Positions 1 through 11,391 of a stretch of DNA of 64,000 bases are shown in pieces; positions within the stretch are counted from its first letter, which is position 1; the number at the start of each line of letters is the position of its first letter. The notes under the pieces were generated by a model, which was not told the DNA's origin, made no database searches, and saw nothing but the letters and a program-made list of their open reading frames with translations. The translations under genes and the position numbers were made by a program. The DNA comes from Vibrio crassostreae 9ZC13 (GTDB lineage Bacteria > Pseudomonadota > Gammaproteobacteria > Enterobacterales > Vibrionaceae): positions 62,001-126,000 of the forward strand of contig NZ_AJYZ02000019.1 of assembly GCF_000272045.2 (NCBI RefSeq), in the 5' to 3' direction.

Positions 1-1153
1 GAATTACCTCAATCACTTTACCAATCTGTTCAGAGTGCTCTTTTAGCGTGCCCACAACATTTGCGGCTTCGCTTAGCTGAATCGCCATCTGTTCGTTAGC
101 TTTGTTGCTTTCATTAAACAAGCTCATGCTGTGTGTCGCCATTTCGTCAGCTTGCTTAGACGCTGAGTCGGCTTGTACTGCGTTCTCATTAACGTGTGCT
201 GCTGTGCTTTCCAATTGGTTCACAGCAGAAGCAACTTGCTCCACCTCTTGCTTCTCTTGGTCTGAGTTAACGCTGGACTGTGTCATTACAGCCGCTAGCT
301 CTGTCGACGCAGAAGCCACTTCGATACTGATTCGAGACAGCGAGCTTACCGTGTCACGCAGCTGTTCAACAGACTGGTTTACGTCTTGCGCTAGGCGTGA
401 GATTTCGTTGTCGCCATACTCTTCTGCTTTAACTAACAAGTTACCTTTTGCTACTTCCCGCATCGTTTCTTGAATGTTGCTGATCGGCTTAACAATGATA
501 CCAGCCAGCGTCCAACTGATAATTAGAGCTACAGACAGGATCACCAACAGTGCAATGGTCGCAGTAGTCAGCGTGCTAGCGTGTTGCTGGCCGTTGATGT
601 CGACCTCTTGAGTGGCAAGCAAGTTCAGCTTTTTAGACAGAGTATTGATCGCTTGCACCATTTCATTACCCGCATGTCGGTATTGGTCGATTGCGATCTG
701 GTAGCGGTTTTCAAAATCTGAAGATAGTGATGCATCGCCGTGTTTCGCTCTTAATAGCGGAAGCATGGTGGTACGAGAAAAATCGACATAGTGATTCATC
801 GCTTTGTTCATCGCGGCCACTTCATCTTGCATGCCTGGCACTGTGTCTAATGAATTCAGTAGGCGAGTATTCTGATCGCGTTTTTGGTTTAGTGTTTCAA
901 CCAATGTTTTTACGTCATCAGCATTGAATAGACTGTAAATCGCTTTGATGCGCATGCCATAGCTGTTGTCGACGATTTCGCTAAGTTCTTCTTTATGTAA
1001 GATTAACTGGTCGGTTGCTACTGACACATCTTTGAATGCACTTTCTAGTTTTTCACCACCGATAATGACACCGGCTAAAAGTAAGACAACGGAAAATAGT
1101 ACGGGTATAAGAATTTGTATTTTGATTGATAAGCCACTGAGAAGTTGGCGCAT
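1..1153 (-). CDS. Methyl-accepting chemotaxis protein, 5' part (runs off the left edge)
   Basis: The minus strand is open from an ATG at 1153 to the window edge, giving about 384 residues without a stop. It begins with MRQLLSGLSIKIQILIPVLF, a first membrane segment, followed by a helical periplasmic region of about 170 residues, a second membrane segment (LLVILSVALIISWTLAGIIV), a HAMP-like stretch beginning KPISNIQETM and a coiled coil rich in Ser, Ala, Gln and Glu typical of the cytoplasmic methylation helices. The conserved signalling tip lies beyond the edge. AAGGAC six bases before the ATG is a good ribosome site. Known role of the family: it senses a ligand and controls CheA. The ligand cannot be told from the sequence. 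Confidence 0.9.
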   Translation of the reverse strand, partial: MRQLLSGLSIKIQILIPVLFSVVLLLAGVIIGGEKLESAFKDVSVATDQLILHKEELSEIVDNSYGMRIKAIYSLFNADDVKTLVETLNQKRDQNTRLLNSLDTVPGMQDEVAAMNKAMNHYVDFSRTTMLPLLRAKHGDASLSSDFENRYQIAIDQYRHAGNEMVQAINTLSKKLNLLATQEVDINGQQHASTLTTATIALLVILSVALIISWTLAGIIVKPISNIQETMREVAKGNLLVKAEEYGDNEISRLAQDVNQSVEQLRDTVSSLSRISIEVASASTELAAVMTQSSVNSDQEKQEVEQVASAVNQLESTAAHVNENAVQADSASKQADEMATHSMSLFNESNKANEQMAIQLSEAANVVGTLKEHSEQIGKVIEVI

Positions 1154-1633
1154 GTAATGTCCTTCTTTGAATAAAATAAAAAGATGAGAATTATTATTAT
1201 TAGAATTAGTTGGCGATTCTAACTAATGAGACTGACAATTCAATCAGTAAAGGCTTTGATTTCGTTATATGCGATAGGTATTTGATATAGATGGTTATTT
1301 ATTGTTCTAAATGGCGATAAAGGTGGATCTTTTTATCCATCGTGTTAGGGCTAATTGATTGATAAATAGAGAAATATATTGGTTAGTATTCGATATAAAT
1401 AGGGAAGGAAATCTAGCTTTTTGGTGCTCAAACGATGGTGAGACCTGCATTCACTAACTGCATCTGATGGGGGCGCGACTATCAATTCATCGAGTAGGAG
1501 AGAAATTAGCCATTAATTTGTAGTTGTCATATAGGCTTCAATTAAGTGAAACACAACTGTCACATTCGGATTCTAAAGTAGGCCTCGTTCAAGCAAAACA
1601 TTACGGCAATAACGCCACTAAAGGAAATTTGTG
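1154..1633 (+). promoter_or_regulatory. Intergenic region with a PhoB-box-like array upstream of pstS
   Basis: TTGTCAT at 1524-1530 and CTGTCAC at 1557-1563 both match the TGTCA half-site of the Pho box. Their spacing is 33 bases, three times the 11-base PhoB repeat, and weaker matches (CTTCA at 1536, TGAAA at 1547) sit at the intermediate 11-base positions. Such an array upstream of pstS is what PhoB control under phosphate starvation would need; this is inference. The rest of the region (1154-1500) shows only an ATTAGTT/AACTAAT inverted repeat at 1205-1227 near the chemoreceptor start. Confidence 0.6.
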
Positions 1634-2455
1634 ATGAAAAAGACAGTTATCGGTGCAATCGCACTACTAGGCGCTCTAACAGTGAATACAGCTTCAGCTA
1701 AAGAAACTATCTCTGTAGTTGGCTCTAACAGTGCTTCTCCACTGGTTGAAGTTTTTGCAGAAACCTACATGAATAAAGGCGAACCAGTGTTCATCGAAAT
1801 TCAAGCACCAGGTTCTTCTGCAGGCATCAAAGCAGCAAAAAATGGAAGTGCTGACCTTGGTATCTCTTCTCGTGACCTAAAAGAAGAAGAGAAAACAGCT
1901 GACCTGAAAGAGCTAGTTATCGCTCGTGACGGTATCGCAGTTGTTGTTAACCCGAACAACGAAGTATCTGCTCTTACTGCTGAGCAAATCACTTCAATCT
2001 ACAAAGGCGACATCACTAACTGGAAAGATGTTGGCGGCGCTGATAAACCAATCGTAGCAATCACTCGTGATACTGCATCAGGTACACGTGGTGCATTCGA
2101 AGACATCATGAAGCTTAAGAAGAAGATTGGCGATAAGAAAGTATCGGCTATCTCTCAACGTGCACAAGTTGCAAACGGTAACGGCGCACTTAAAGTTTCT
2201 GTAGCAAGCAACCCATACGCTATCGGCTTTATCTCTCTAGGTACAGTTGACGAATCTGTTCAAGCTCTAACTATTGACGGCGCTGCTGCGACTGTAGACA
2301 ACGTTAAGAACGGTTCTTACAAAGTTGCTCGTCCATTCCTAGTTCTTTACAAAGCAGGCGCTCCAACAGCTGAAACTCAACAATTCCTAGATTGGATGGT
2401 TGCAGATGAAGCTCAAGCTATCGCTGGTAAGAAAGGCTACATCACAGTTAACTAA
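1634..2455 (+). CDS. pstS: Phosphate ABC transporter, periplasmic phosphate-binding protein PstS
   Basis: Binds inorganic phosphate in the periplasm and passes it to PstCA. The 273-residue product has a Sec signal peptide (residues 1-22, ending TASA), then the phosphate-loop motif VVGSNSASPLVE and the binding segment ITRDTASGTRGAFEDIM characteristic of the PBP-like PstS family. The ATG at 1634 is preferred over the in-frame GTG at 1631 because AAGGAA at 1621-1626 is then seven bases away. First gene of pstSCAB, preceded by PhoB-box-like repeats and followed by a hairpin that would raise PstS over the membrane proteins. The length is that of the shorter PstS type found in vibrios with two Pst systems. 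Confidence 0.96.
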   Translation: MKKTVIGAIALLGALTVNTASAKETISVVGSNSASPLVEVFAETYMNKGEPVFIEIQAPGSSAGIKAAKNGSADLGISSRDLKEEEKTADLKELVIARDGIAVVVNPNNEVSALTAEQITSIYKGDITNWKDVGGADKPIVAITRDTASGTRGAFEDIMKLKKKIGDKKVSAISQRAQVANGNGALKVSVASNPYAIGFISLGTVDESVQALTIDGAAATVDNVKNGSYKVARPFLVLYKAGAPTAETQQFLDWMVADEAQAIAGKKGYITVN

Positions 2456-2481
2456 TCTTAACTGACTCAATCTTAATTATT

Positions 2482-2514
2482 GCTCAGCCTGCTTTAGGCT
2501 GAGCCTTTTCTTTC
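2482..2514 (+). terminator. Hairpin attenuator between pstS and pstC
   Basis: GCTCAGCCT (2482-2490) pairs perfectly with AGGCTGAGC (2496-2504) across a five-base loop and is followed by CTTTTCTTTC. It lies inside the operon, so partial termination would give more PstS than PstC. Confidence 0.75.
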
Positions 2515-2566
2515 AACTTTGTTTATTTCGAGCTCTTATTGAGCCACAAAGTTTGAGATTTTATAT

Positions 2567-3496
2567 ATGACCATCGCAAATAGTGAAAAGCTTATGAATA
2601 CTGAAGCGACTCAAATCAACAAGCCAAGTCTACGTGCTAAGAAGCGCATCGACTGGAGAGAAAGAATCTTCCACGGCTTGTTCTTATCGAGTGCTGTAAT
2701 CGGCATCGTATCACTAGCCGTTATCGCTTACTTTATCGTTGCAGAGAGTATCCCTGCATTCCAAGAGGCCGGTGTTTCTGGCATCGTTCTGGGTGTTGAC
2801 TGGTTACCTCCAGCTCTATTCGGTGTTGCAACCATGATTGTTGCATCGATTGTTTCGACACTTGGAGCTGTAGTTGTTGGTGTGCCAGTTGGTGTATTAA
2901 CCGCTATTTTTATTGCTGAGATTGCTCCAAAGCGTCTTGCAGATATTATTCGACCAGCAGTTGAGCTTCTAGCGGGTATCCCGTCGGTAGTTTACGGCTT
3001 CTTCGGTCTAGTAATTATCGTTCCAATGATTCAAAACGTTTTCCAAGTACCAGCGGGTAACACTATCCTGGCGGGTATCATTGTTCTGGGTATCATGATT
3101 CTTCCTACCGTTATCACGGTTTCTGAAACTTCGATTCGTGCGGTACCTCGTACATACAAAGAAGGTTCACTTGCACTGGGTGCTTCGAAAATCTACACGA
3201 TTTTTAAGCTACTCGTTCCTGCTGCACGTTCAGGCATTATGACTGGTGTGATTTTGGGTATCGGCCGCGCACTTGGCGAAACGATGGCAATCATCATGGT
3301 TATGGGTAACGCGCCAGCAATGCCAGAAGGCATTTTGGACTCTGCTCGTACGCTAACAGCAAACATTGCAATTGAAATGTCTTACGCAAGTGGCGTTCAC
3401 GCTAACGCACTGTACGCAACAGGTGTTGTACTTCTAGTGTTCATCATGATGTTAAATGGTGCTCTACTTTATCTTAACCGTGAAAAAGCGAAGTAG
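2567..3496 (+). CDS. pstC: Phosphate ABC transporter permease PstC
   Basis: Inner-membrane channel half of the Pst phosphate importer. The 309-residue protein has a short charged N-terminus, six predicted membrane segments and the BPD inner-membrane loop (EGSLALGASKIYTIFKLLVP, about residues 205-224) that docks on PstB. ETSIRAVPRTYKEGSLALGA is the typical EAA-type coupling motif. The start at 2567 has only a weak ribosome site (GAGATTTTATAT); an in-frame ATG at 2597 is a possible alternative that would remove ten residues. Fifteen bases separate it from pstA. Confidence 0.95.
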   Translation: MTIANSEKLMNTEATQINKPSLRAKKRIDWRERIFHGLFLSSAVIGIVSLAVIAYFIVAESIPAFQEAGVSGIVLGVDWLPPALFGVATMIVASIVSTLGAVVVGVPVGVLTAIFIAEIAPKRLADIIRPAVELLAGIPSVVYGFFGLVIIVPMIQNVFQVPAGNTILAGIIVLGIMILPTVITVSETSIRAVPRTYKEGSLALGASKIYTIFKLLVPAARSGIMTGVILGIGRALGETMAIIMVMGNAPAMPEGILDSARTLTANIAIEMSYASGVHANALYATGVVLLVFIMMLNGALLYLNREKAK

Positions 3497-3511
3497 GCGA
3501 GGATAAGTAAT

Positions 3512-4375
3512 ATGGATCGCGTAAAACTAAAACAAGCACGTCAAACCAAAGATAACATCCTAAAAGGTTTTATCTGGGCAGCTGCAGCTGTAACCGTTGG
3601 TTTCTTATTCTGGATTATTTGGTACATCCTATCGAACGGTCTGCAATACGTAGATTGGAACTTCATCACTGACGATTACACTCGTACTGGTGAAGAACGT
3701 GGTATTTTCCCAATGATCATTGCCACGATCTACATGGTAATCGCATCGATTGCGGTAGCCGCGCCACTGGGCATCATGACGGCGATATACTTAACTGAAT
3801 ATGCGAAAGTAGGTAGCCGATTGGTGAAAGTGATTCGATTCTGTACTGAGTCGTTAGCTGGTATCCCATCGATCATCTTTGGTCTGTTCGGTATGACCTT
3901 CTTTGTTTCGATTCTTGGTCTTGGCTTCTCGATTCTGTCGGGTGCACTAACGCTAAGTATCCTGATTCTTCCTGTAATCATTCGTACTACAGAAGAAGCA
4001 TTGATGGCAGTGCCACAAACTTACCGCGAAGGCTCATACGGCCTTGGCGCTTCAAAAATCTACACTATCTGGCGTTTGATCTTACCAAGCGCAATGCCAG
4101 GTATCTTAACTTCGGTCATTCTTAGTATTGGTCGTGTAATTGGCGAATCAGCACCTGTATTTTTAACAGCAGGTATGGTGGCACGTGTTCCTGAGTCGGT
4201 ATTCGATTCTGGCCGTACACTAACGGTTCACCTATATAAGCTGACAACAGAGCTATTTACTATCGATGAGTGGAACCAAGCCTACGGCACGGCGACAGTC
4301 CTAATCGTACTGGTTCTCTTGATCAACATGGTTACAAAACTGATTGCGAGACGCTTCAACACGGCAACTTACTAA
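3512..4375 (+). CDS. pstA: Phosphate ABC transporter permease PstA
   Basis: Second channel subunit of the Pst importer, 287 residues. Six membrane segments are visible, starting with GFIWAAAAVTVGFLFWIIWY, and the coupling loop reads EALMAVPQTYREGSYGLGAS. GAGGATAAG just before the ATG gives a clear ribosome site. It forms a heterodimer with PstC and is energised by PstB. Ninety bases separate it from pstB without an obvious terminator. Confidence 0.95.
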   Translation: MDRVKLKQARQTKDNILKGFIWAAAAVTVGFLFWIIWYILSNGLQYVDWNFITDDYTRTGEERGIFPMIIATIYMVIASIAVAAPLGIMTAIYLTEYAKVGSRLVKVIRFCTESLAGIPSIIFGLFGMTFFVSILGLGFSILSGALTLSILILPVIIRTTEEALMAVPQTYREGSYGLGASKIYTIWRLILPSAMPGILTSVILSIGRVIGESAPVFLTAGMVARVPESVFDSGRTLTVHLYKLTTELFTIDEWNQAYGTATVLIVLVLLINMVTKLIARRFNTATY

Positions 4376-4465
4376 GCTCATTAGCTGGCTCATAAATAAA
4401 GCGAGCCCCCGTGATAAAGAAAGCATCAAGTTAGACACGAATTTAAGAATTTAGAGATTACGAAC

Positions 4466-5215
4466 ATGAATAAATTTGATATTGAGAACCTAGATCTGTT
4501 TTACGGCGACAACCAAGCGCTTAAATCTATCAACCTGCCAATTCCAACTCGCCAGGTTACTGCTCTGATTGGCCCGTCTGGCTGTGGTAAATCAACACTA
4601 TTGCGTTGTTTGAACCGCATGAATGACCTAATTGAAGGCGTTACGATTAAGGGTAAGCTGGATATGGATGGCACTGACATCTACGGTAATATCGATGTCG
4701 CTGACCTACGTATCCGCGTAGGCATGGTATTCCAAAAGCCAAACCCGTTCCCAATGAGCATCTACGAGAACGTGGCATACGGCCTACGTGCTCAAGGTAT
4801 CAAAGACAAAAAACACATCGATGAAGTGGTTGAGCGCTCGCTACGCAGTGCTGCACTGTGGGATGAAGTAAAAGACCGTCTTAAAGCGCATGCATTTGGT
4901 CTGTCTGGTGGTCAACAACAGCGTCTATGTATCGCACGTACCATTGCAATGGAACCAGATGTAATCCTGATGGATGAACCAACATCGGCTCTAGACCCAA
5001 TCGCGACACACAAGATTGAAGAATTGATGGAAGATCTGAAGAAAGACTTCACTATCGTTATCGTAACGCACTCAATGCAGCAAGCGCGTCGTATCTCAGA
5101 CCGCACGGCTTTCTTCCTAATGGGAGAGCTTGTAGAGCATAACGAAACCAGCGTTATCTTCAGTGAACCAAAAGATGATCGTACTAAAGGTTACGTAAAC
5201 GGTGACTTCGGTTAA
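4466..5215 (+). CDS. pstB: Phosphate ABC transporter ATPase PstB
   Basis: Cytoplasmic ATPase driving phosphate uptake, 249 residues. Walker A is GPSGCGKST (about residue 33), the signature is LSGGQQQR, Walker B is [12 protein letters not shown], and the switch His is in [25 protein letters not shown] is diagnostic for PstB. Unlike the E. coli operon, no phoU follows: the transcript ends at the terminator near 5340. That matches a secondary Pst operon, as known on chromosome 2 of vibrios, with phoU and phoBR elsewhere (inference). Confidence 0.97.
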   Translation: MNKFDIENLDLFYGDNQALKSINLPIPTRQVTALIGPSGCGKSTLLRCLNRMNDLIEGVTIKGKLDMDGTDIYGNIDVADLRIRVGMVFQKPNPFPMSIYENVAYGLRAQGIKDKKHIDEVVERSLRSAALWDEVKDRLKAHAFGLSGGQQQRLCIARTIAMEPDVILMDEPTSALDPIATHKIEELMEDLKKDFTIVIVTHSMQQARRISDRTAFFLMGELVEHNETSVIFSEPKDDRTKGYVNGDFG

Positions 5216-5335
5216 TCGACGATTTACGTGTGGTATTTAAGCGATTAGATACCTTTACACACTAACTGAAACGCAGGTTAGATAATCGAATAGAACAACA
5301 GAATTATCACTATAACTATAAGCGATGGAAGTTTT

Positions 5336-5360
5336 GCCCCACTATAGGTGGGGCTTTTTT
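5336..5360 (+). terminator. Rho-independent terminator of pstSCAB
   Basis: GCCCCAC (5336-5342) pairs with GTGGGGC (5348-5354) across TATAG and is followed by six T. The remaining bases of the 336-base gap between pstB and the next gene (5216-5551) show no other gene or strong motif. Confidence 0.9.
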
Positions 5361-5551
5361 ATGTGTCTAAAAAATCCCCAATGTCGATGTGATTTTGGGC
5401 AGAGAATCCCATTTTTGTCGTCCTTCTCATGCTTGTGATAATGTTAAAGGTGAAACTGCGACCCGCTTAACATCTCATTTTCACTTACATTGATTGCATA
5501 TCAAGCCTTCTGTATTTTTGCTTTATTCTTAATCGCCAATGGAAGGAAGCT

Positions 5552-7696
5552 GTGCCTGTTAAAGCCTTTGCAAAACAAATATCTGCGACACGCGACCATC
5601 GTCTGTTGGCTGAGTCTCTTTTTGACTATCTGGTTAAGGTACTTACTCCAAAAGGGATAGGAATATTTGCTGAACCGACGCCGGAGAGCGACGCATTACC
5701 GCTTTTTTCTTATGGCGACCTAACCTCATTGGCGAGCTACCCCTCTACATTTTGGCCGTGGGTCTCACAGTTTGATACCGCAGACGGGGTTTTGCCAATG
5801 GCTATCAACACCTGCAAGTGGGAACACATGAAAGTGCTTGGTGGGGAGTCGTTTATCATGATGCTCGACAACGCACCTGCCTCCAGAACTTATTTAATTG
5901 TTCAAAATTGCAATGCTGAGAAGGTTAATCAAACCTTTGACCAAGATCTTGATGTGTTACAGCTCGCGGCTGCCCGTTGGCAATGTATTCGTGCCGAAAA
6001 GAACGCGGCGCTAGAAATCAAACACAGAGACACACGTGAAGCTCAATACTTAGATGAGATAAAGTTACGTGAGCTGTTTGTAGAGAACATGAAGCTGGTT
6101 CATCAGGTCGCGCTTGAGCTTTCTAACCCTGAGTCACTCGATGCTTTGTATAAAGCATCGGTTGAGGCTGTGCGAGACAGGTTAGGGTTTGATCGTGCGA
6201 TCTTCATGTTGCTTGATATGAAAAAGCGTTGTTTCAGCGGCACTTATGGCACTGACGAAGCGGGTAAAACCAACAGTGAACACCACACTCAATACGATTT
6301 GCACCAACTTGAAGCGGAATACATTGAAGCGCTGTCTGATAACCATACTAATCTAGTCATCATCGATAATGCGCCCCTGTATACAGAAGGTAAGGTGGTC
6401 GGGCAGGGGTGGAATGGCATGCTTATCTTGCGTGAAGGCGACAAACCTGTCGGCTGGATCGCCATGGATAACTACATTCATCGCTCACCGATTACTAACT
6501 ATCAAAAGCAGATGCTTGAGTCTTTTGGCTCTTTGCTTTCTCAAATCTATATTCGCAAGCGCCAAGAGCAGAACATACGTATGTTGCACTCGAGTATGGT
6601 TGAGCTGTCTCGATGCGATAGCGTCAGTGAAGTCTGTAAGTCCGCGGTTAGTTTTGCGATTCAACATCTAGGTATCGATCGACTGGCTGTTTTCCTAACA
6701 GACAAAAAGTGCAGTTACATGCAAGGTACTTGGGGCACTGACATCAAAGGCGATATTGTCGATGAGTCCTATTATCGCTCTGAGCTGGTGGAACGTGACA
6801 TTGTAGCCGCAGCTCGTGCTTGCCCTAATCAAGTTGCCTTTGAAGAATCAGTTCCTATCTATCACGATTTCAATATTGTGGGAGTCGGTTGGACGGCAAT
6901 GACCATGCTCACCACCAATACGGGTGAGCCGATTGCGTTTATCGCTGCTGATAACCTATTAACTCGCAGTCCTTTAACCTCACAGCTTCGTGAGGTAATA
7001 CGTATCTTTGCTTCGAGCCTTGCTGAGGTGCTGCAAAGAACCATGGCTCAAGAAGAACTGAAAAAGCTCAATGAAACATTGGAGCAAGAAGTCAGTAAGC
7101 GTACCCAAGAGCTAGAGTTGGCGAATGAGCAATTGGATATCATTTCTAAGCTAGATCCTCTTACGCGCCTTGGAAACCGCCGTATGTTGTCGCAGGTTCT
7201 AGAAGACTTGAACGGTGACGATCAAGGTGCCTTTGCCTTACAGAACGAAATTACATTTGGCTTGATTCTTGTCGACCTCGACCACTTTGGTTTGTACAAC
7301 AGTGTCTATGGTCATACTGAAGGGGATGCGGCTCTGAGGACGGTAGGTGAGATACTGAATGCCCATGTTCACAATGATAAAGAAACCTTCTGCCGGATTG
7401 GCGGAGAGGAGTTTATGTTGTTGATGATTGGCACGAATCACTCAGAGACAAAGCAACGTGCAGAGTCGATTAGAAAATGCATTGAAGAGGCAAAAATCCT
7501 GCATTGTGAAAGTAGTACCAGCCCATATTTAACGGCATCCGTTGGCTATGCCTCGATAACTTCTGATCAGCACCAGTTTGACTTCGACCTACTGTATGGC
7601 AAGGCAGATAAAGCCTTGTATCAAGCCAAAGACTCTGGGCGAAATCGAATTGTTTCTGCCTTAAAACGTAAAAAAGTCACAGCCTCTCTTTCTTAA
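5552..7696 (+). CDS. Diguanylate cyclase with two GAF-like sensor regions
   Basis: Soluble 714-residue signalling protein. The N-terminal ~180 residues resemble no family I recognise. Two similar GAF-like segments follow: each contains a FDRAIF/IDRLAV strand, an FSGTYGTD/MQGTWGTD strand and a VGQGWNGML/VGVGWTAMT strand, so they are internal repeats. A coiled coil (EELKKLNETLEQEVSKRTQE) leads into the GGDEF domain, from LDPLTRLGNRRML to the end, with active-site motif RIGGEEF, so c-di-GMP synthesis is expected. The start is GTG at 5552, behind GGAAGGAAG. It has its own terminator and is not in the pst operon. The ligand is unknown. Confidence 0.9.
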   Translation: MPVKAFAKQISATRDHRLLAESLFDYLVKVLTPKGIGIFAEPTPESDALPLFSYGDLTSLASYPSTFWPWVSQFDTADGVLPMAINTCKWEHMKVLGGESFIMMLDNAPASRTYLIVQNCNAEKVNQTFDQDLDVLQLAAARWQCIRAEKNAALEIKHRDTREAQYLDEIKLRELFVENMKLVHQVALELSNPESLDALYKASVEAVRDRLGFDRAIFMLLDMKKRCFSGTYGTDEAGKTNSEHHTQYDLHQLEAEYIEALSDNHTNLVIIDNAPLYTEGKVVGQGWNGMLILREGDKPVGWIAMDNYIHRSPITNYQKQMLESFGSLLSQIYIRKRQEQNIRMLHSSMVELSRCDSVSEVCKSAVSFAIQHLGIDRLAVFLTDKKCSYMQGTWGTDIKGDIVDESYYRSELVERDIVAAARACPNQVAFEESVPIYHDFNIVGVGWTAMTMLTTNTGEPIAFIAADNLLTRSPLTSQLREVIRIFASSLAEVLQRTMAQEELKKLNETLEQEVSKRTQELELANEQLDIISKLDPLTRLGNRRMLSQVLEDLNGDDQGAFALQNEITFGLILVDLDHFGLYNSVYGHTEGDAALRTVGEILNAHVHNDKETFCRIGGEEFMLLMIGTNHSETKQRAESIRKCIEEAKILHCESSTSPYLTASVGYASITSDQHQFDFDLLYGKADKALYQAKDSGRNRIVSALKRKKVTASLS

Positions 7697-7700
7697 AATA

Positions 7701-7735
7701 AAGGCCGTTGATCTCAAGATGATCAACGGCCTTTG
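7701..7735. terminator. Bidirectional terminator between the GGDEF gene and batD
   Basis: AAGGCCGTTGATC (7701-7713) pairs perfectly with GATCAACGGCCTT (7721-7733). The two convergent genes end on either side, and the flanks have short A and T runs, so it can serve both strands. Confidence 0.85.
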
Positions 7736-7765
7736 TGCTTTACTGTTCTTGATGAACAGCGTCGA

Positions 7766-9445
7766 CTAAAGATTTTCTAGCGAACTATTATGCTTTTTAC
7801 TCGCAACTCTCTTGGGCTTCTTCACCGTTTTGATTGCCAGCTCAGGGCTCCATGTTTGGGCTGGTGAACCGGCTTCACCATAAAGGCTTTGGTTTAGCTT
7901 GGTGAGTTCGGCTTCAACGGTTTGTAACGTCTCATCACTTAGATCTGTATTTTCATATTTCCATTGCTCAAATAAGGTTCTGGTCATCACGCCATCTTTC
8001 GTTCTTAGAGCTTCAATAAGCGCTTCTGCGGTATCTGATTGACGTTCAACAGTGTGTGTTGGTTTTGTCGTTACACCGCGGCGTGACCAGAAGTAGAATG
8101 CCAATGCTGAGCTGATTAGCCACAAAGCTGCAAATAGGGCGGTGAGATAAGGCCAGATCCCAGGGCTATCCACAGTAACAACCGTCGGGCTTACTTGTTG
8201 GGCGGGCGTAGCAGTTACTGGTGGAGTGCTTGACGTTGCGCGATCACTTGCTTTTACCGCTAACTCTAGCCCCTGCGCTTTGCTTGTTTGTTCTGATTGG
8301 GCATCAGTATTGAACCAAGCTTGGGAAACATCCGGAAGTGAGATGTTTCCTGCCTCTTTTGGGATTAGAACCTGTTTATGCACCACCACCGCATCGCCGG
8401 ACTGTGTTGTGCCAAATTGCGGTTTTTCTTCATAAACACGAACCGATTTAGGGTAGGTGATATTCAGTTTTGGTAGTTGGTGCTGCGTTAAGTTACTCGC
8501 CGTCATGGTAATAGTACGAGTTAAAGAATCCCCCGCTTCTATTTCGATGGCTTGCTTGTCGCCTTCTAATCCATTGGTACTGGTTAATTCGTTACCTTGG
8601 CTATCCGACCATTGCTGTATCAATTTGAAGTTTGATGTTGGTAACCACTCACCCTTGTAGCCTTTTGGCACATCCTTTACGGTGACATCTAAGGTTTCAA
8701 CGGGTGTGTCGAGTTGGAACAAACGTGTTGTACTAGAGTTATTGGTTGAGTAGACAACAGCTCCTGTTAGCTTCGGCCCGTTCAGCTTAAATTGACCTGC
8801 TTTTTGTGACGAGATACGGAATGACTGTTGAACTACCGTCACCTCCTTTCCATTAAGAACGTCTTGAAATTGCTTCGATTCCCCAATAGGTTCCACATCT
8901 AAGCCTGAAGAGCTCGGTGGCGCGATTTTCGGATCTTGAAGCCTTCTTGGATCCGCTTTAATGATCAGCTTTACATCAAGCTCTGCGGTCTCTTGTGGGT
9001 ATAGTGAGTTCTTGCTGAGATTAAGTTGAAACTCAGCCATGTCATGTTGAGTTGGCGCCGCTTTATTAACGGCGACATTGATGGTGATAGGCTTGGTTTT
9101 AGCCCCTTCAATGTCAAAGCTAGGGATCTGTATCCGGCCTAAGCGCAGTGGAGCAAGGGTGATGTTCCACTCGCTTGACACCGAACGGCTGCCATTGACG
9201 ATTCGCATCGACGAGCCAAAGCTTGGTGTACCGACATAGAAGTCCTGCTGGAGCGCTGTTAGATCTAGAGCATCAGAGGAGACCTTTTCATCGGTTGCAA
9301 CTCTAAGAAGGAACACTTCATCTTTGGTGACACTGTTATGTGAAACGCTCGCCACGGCGTTTGCAGCCAATACTGAGAAGGACGAGAAAGCTCCCAACAA
9401 CAATGTTAGGAGTACGGATAAAAATGGCTTGTTTAAAAATCGCAT
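7766..9445 (-). CDS. batD: BatD-like protein, oxygen-tolerance family (DUF)
   Basis: Last gene of the Bat operon. The 559-residue protein has a signal peptide (MRFLNKPFLSVLLTLLLGAF, cleavage near SVLAANA), a long beta-rich periplasmic region, one membrane segment (WPYLTALFAALWLISSALAF, about residue 440) and a cytoplasmic helical tail. BatD is of unknown biochemical function and is always found with VWA and MoxR partners. The ATG at 9445 starts two bases after the batBC stop; an in-frame GTG at 9454 would overlap it. A poly-basic C-terminus (KKPKRVASKKH) is visible. Confidence 0.85.
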   Translation of the reverse strand: MRFLNKPFLSVLLTLLLGAFSSFSVLAANAVASVSHNSVTKDEVFLLRVATDEKVSSDALDLTALQQDFYVGTPSFGSSMRIVNGSRSVSSEWNITLAPLRLGRIQIPSFDIEGAKTKPITINVAVNKAAPTQHDMAEFQLNLSKNSLYPQETAELDVKLIIKADPRRLQDPKIAPPSSSGLDVEPIGESKQFQDVLNGKEVTVVQQSFRISSQKAGQFKLNGPKLTGAVVYSTNNSSTTRLFQLDTPVETLDVTVKDVPKGYKGEWLPTSNFKLIQQWSDSQGNELTSTNGLEGDKQAIEIEAGDSLTRTITMTASNLTQHQLPKLNITYPKSVRVYEEKPQFGTTQSGDAVVVHKQVLIPKEAGNISLPDVSQAWFNTDAQSEQTSKAQGLELAVKASDRATSSTPPVTATPAQQVSPTVVTVDSPGIWPYLTALFAALWLISSALAFYFWSRRGVTTKPTHTVERQSDTAEALIEALRTKDGVMTRTLFEQWKYENTDLSDETLQTVEAELTKLNQSLYGEAGSPAQTWSPELAIKTVKKPKRVASKKHNSSLENL

Positions 9446-9447
9446 GG

Positions 9448-11383
<1,936 letters not shown>

Positions 11384-11391
<8 letters not shown>

